In this document: positions 6,719-8,150 of the stretch, piece by piece | Layout: each line of letters begins with the position of its first letter | Numbering within the stretch: the stretch's first letter is position 1 | Origin: Bacteroidales bacterium Bact_07 | GTDB lineage: Bacteria > Bacteroidota > Bacteroidia > Bacteroidales > Tenuifilaceae | Assembly (NCBI GenBank): GCA_001603415.1 | Contig: LUYY01000215.1 | Span: forward strand, 1-8,150 | Length of the DNA stretch: 8,150 bases | Direction of reading: 5' to 3' | Translations under genes and position numbers: made by a program | Notes under the pieces: model-generated | Seen by the model: the letters and a program-made list of their open reading frames with translations, nothing else | Databases searched by the model: none | Told to the model about the DNA's origin: nothing

Positions 6719-8111
6719 ATTTAATGTTTTTATTTATAACTCGTGGACGTAATACATTGAAATGGATCTTGGCCGAAAAGGTATAGGAATATGGCGATAC
6801 TCCTAACTCATTTTTAAAACTGTATCCATAACCAAACGAATATTCCATTATATTGCCCTTTAGCGATAAACCGCCGCTAATGGTTGTGCTCAAAAATGTC
6901 TTAGGGTCCGATGCTGTCCCTCTGTAGTTTCGGAATGCCGGCCCAATTCCTAAGCTGGCAAAAGCGTTAATGTTTTTCCCTTTGTATTTGAAAAGATTGT
7001 AGTTTTTGTTGATATTAGCTTGTATTATTTTTCGGTATTCCCAGTACTGGTAAAGTTGTTCGTTCACGCTGGTTAATGACGCAGTTGCAGATGGCCGATA
7101 TAAAAAGCCGATTGATAAGTCTGTTTGGGTAATTTGTTCAACCATTCCCAAATGGTAACCAAGCAAAAATTCGTGATTGGCAAAATTGGTTCCCATTCCA
7201 AAGTAAATGGTAGATATTGATGGTTTAACTTTAGTTTTAACACCTTTATTGGCAAAAAATAGCATGGCCTCCATATTACTGTTCTCGCGGGCAATTTGAT
7301 AGTAGCTTTTGTTGAGGGAGTAATTTAGAGCATCTAAGTCAATTAATATCTTAACGATATCGTTTGATTTATTGGTTATTGCGTAGCAAAGGGCATTTGC
7401 CCCTCTTTTATCTTTTAGGCTCAAATCGGCACCATAGGCAGTTAGGTAATTGCAAATAATTGTATCGTTAAATTGCGCTGCAACCATTAGCGGGGTAACG
7501 CCATTATAATCGGTAATATTTGGATCGGCTCCATTTTCCAGAAGCAATCGAGTACTTAGCTTTGCACCGGAAAAAGCTGCGAGCATAAGAGGTGTATTTC
7601 CCTGATAGTCCTTTTCGTTGAGGTTGGAGCCGTAGTAAATTAAGATATCGGTTAGGTAGGGTAGTCCATACCATACAGCGTAATGTAAAGGTGTCAAACC
7701 GTTGGCATTTTTGGCATTAACATTGGCTCCTTTTTTAATCAGTAATTCAGCTATAGAGTCGTTTGCTGCCTTAACAGCGGCATGAAGAGCGGTGTTGCCA
7801 TTGGCCGGAAAAGCATTTACATTTGCTCCATTATCAATTAAAAGCTCTACCAATTCCGCATTTCCCGATTGTACGGCAAACATTAAAGGTGTTACTCCGT
7901 TTTCATCGCAAGTGTTGGGGTTGGCTCCCAGGTAGAGTAGTGTTTTAACTTTTTCGATATTGCCAGAGTCGGCTTCAAGCATCAGCAGGTAATTATAGGT
8001 AGATTTTACCCATGCCGAATCAACAATTGTTTCTTGTCCGTTTACAGAATTGATGTTCCCAATAATTAAAAGCAAGGGTAGGAACAGGTAATGTTTACAT
8101 CGTAAAAGCAT
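6708..8111 (-). CDS. Exported ankyrin-repeat protein with C-terminal beta-barrel-like domain
   Basis: A 467-residue protein. Residues 1-26 (basic start, LFLPLLLIIG core, ending VNGQ) are a signal peptide. Residues ~39-295 are ankyrin repeats: a degenerate first unit, six units in strict 33-residue register (71-268) with the consensus NGxTPLxxA...GAxxN, and a degenerate cap (269-295). Residues ~296-467 differ entirely: alternating, aromatic- and glycine-rich strands such as TIYFGMGTNF, EFLLGYHLGM, TDLSIGFLYRP, AFASLGIGPAF, MEYSFGYGYSF and YSYTFSAKIHF. These look like an outer-membrane beta-barrel of about eight strands. The predicted layout is periplasmic ankyrin repeats, a protein-interaction scaffold, tethered to the outer membrane. 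The protein ends in RPRVINKNIKYVQ, without a terminal aromatic residue, so barrel insertion is less certain. The ATG at 8111 is preferred to the upstream TTG at 8132, which lies in a candidate -7 element. The gene overlaps the lipoprotein gene by 11 bp. Function unknown. Confidence 0.85.
   Translation of the reverse strand: MLLRCKHYLFLPLLLIIGNINSVNGQETIVDSAWVKSTYNYLLMLEADSGNIEKVKTLLYLGANPNTCDENGVTPLMFAVQSGNAELVELLIDNGANVNAFPANGNTALHAAVKAANDSIAELLIKKGANVNAKNANGLTPLHYAVWYGLPYLTDILIYYGSNLNEKDYQGNTPLMLAAFSGAKLSTRLLLENGADPNITDYNGVTPLMVAAQFNDTIICNYLTAYGADLSLKDKRGANALCYAITNKSNDIVKILIDLDALNYSLNKSYYQIARENSNMEAMLFFANKGVKTKVKPSISTIYFGMGTNFANHEFLLGYHLGMVEQITQTDLSIGFLYRPSATASLTSVNEQLYQYWEYRKIIQANINKNYNLFKYKGKNINAFASLGIGPAFRNYRGTASDPKTFLSTTISGGLSLKGNIMEYSFGYGYSFKNELGVSPYSYTFSAKIHFNVLRPRVINKNIKYVQ
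7308..7901 (-). repeat. Six in-register 99-bp ankyrin coding units
   Basis: Residues 71-103, 104-136, 137-169, 170-202, 203-235 and 236-268 of the ankyrin-barrel protein are each exactly 33 codons. The first five are closest to the ankyrin consensus; the sixth (RGANALCYA) is weaker. The DNA of the units has diverged, so this is an old protein repeat, not a recent tandem duplication. Confidence 0.85.
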
Positions 8112-8129
8112 AAAATGTTTTATAATTAA

Positions 8130-8137
8130 CAAAAATA
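8130..8137 (-). promoter_or_regulatory. Candidate -7 element for the ankyrin-barrel/lipoprotein operon
   Basis: The minus-strand sequence TATTTTTG (complement of 8130-8137) matches TAnnTTTG exactly. It would give a very short leader of about 12-16 nt before the ATG at 8111. The -33 box would fall beyond the window end, so half of the promoter cannot be checked, and the A/T-rich context makes chance matches easy. Confidence 0.3.
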
Positions 8138-8150
8138 AAAAAAACGCCCT

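Noticed and set aside
7308..7901. Ankyrin coding repeats as a recent tandem duplication or CRISPR-like array
   Set aside because: The periodicity is at the protein level only; the 99-bp DNA units have diverged and have no spacer/repeat structure.
8112..8132. N-terminal extension of the ankyrin-barrel gene from a TTG at 8132
   Set aside because: The ATG at 8111 gives a well-formed signal peptide, and the TTG overlaps a TAnnTTTG match.

Overview
The window looks like chromosomal DNA of a Bacteroidota bacterium, probably in or near the Bacteroidales/Marinilabiliales (the order is an inference). Start codons lack clear Shine-Dalgarno sequences and sit behind AT-rich leaders. Two leaders carry an exact match to the Bacteroidota -7 promoter element TAnnTTTG. 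The secreted peptidases, the lipoprotein and the outer-membrane-type protein are also typical of that phylum. I see no tRNA, rRNA, CRISPR array, transposase or phage gene.

Layout. Positions 1-191 are non-coding and hold a GC-rich hairpin that resembles an intergenic repeat. An exported M14 zinc carboxypeptidase (192-1796, minus) and an exported S9 (DPP IV/prolyl oligopeptidase-type) serine peptidase (1901-4402, plus) are divergently transcribed from a 104-bp spacer. That spacer holds a candidate promoter for the M14 gene and a 12-bp perfect palindrome. A strong intrinsic terminator (4405-4428) separates the S9 gene from a convergent gene for a biotin-dependent carboxyltransferase of the OadA/PycB type (4460-6157, minus, GTG start). 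This enzyme has no biotin-carrier domain. Upstream of it lies a 138-bp spacer with two inverted or iterated structures. Beyond that are two overlapping minus-strand genes: a small cysteine-containing putative lipoprotein (6296-6718) and, upstream of it in transcription, an exported ankyrin-repeat protein with a C-terminal beta-barrel-like domain (6708-8111).

How the genes may work together. The two exported peptidases fit external protein and peptide degradation: S9 enzymes act on short, often proline-containing peptides, and M14 enzymes trim C-terminal residues. The carboxyltransferase belongs to central C3/C4 carboxylate metabolism (pyruvate/oxaloacetate) and would need a biotin carrier and partner subunits encoded elsewhere. 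The ankyrin-barrel/lipoprotein pair overlaps by 11 bp, so the two are probably translated together and may form one envelope complex of unknown function. That pair is the least explained part of the window and the best candidate for an undescribed small system.
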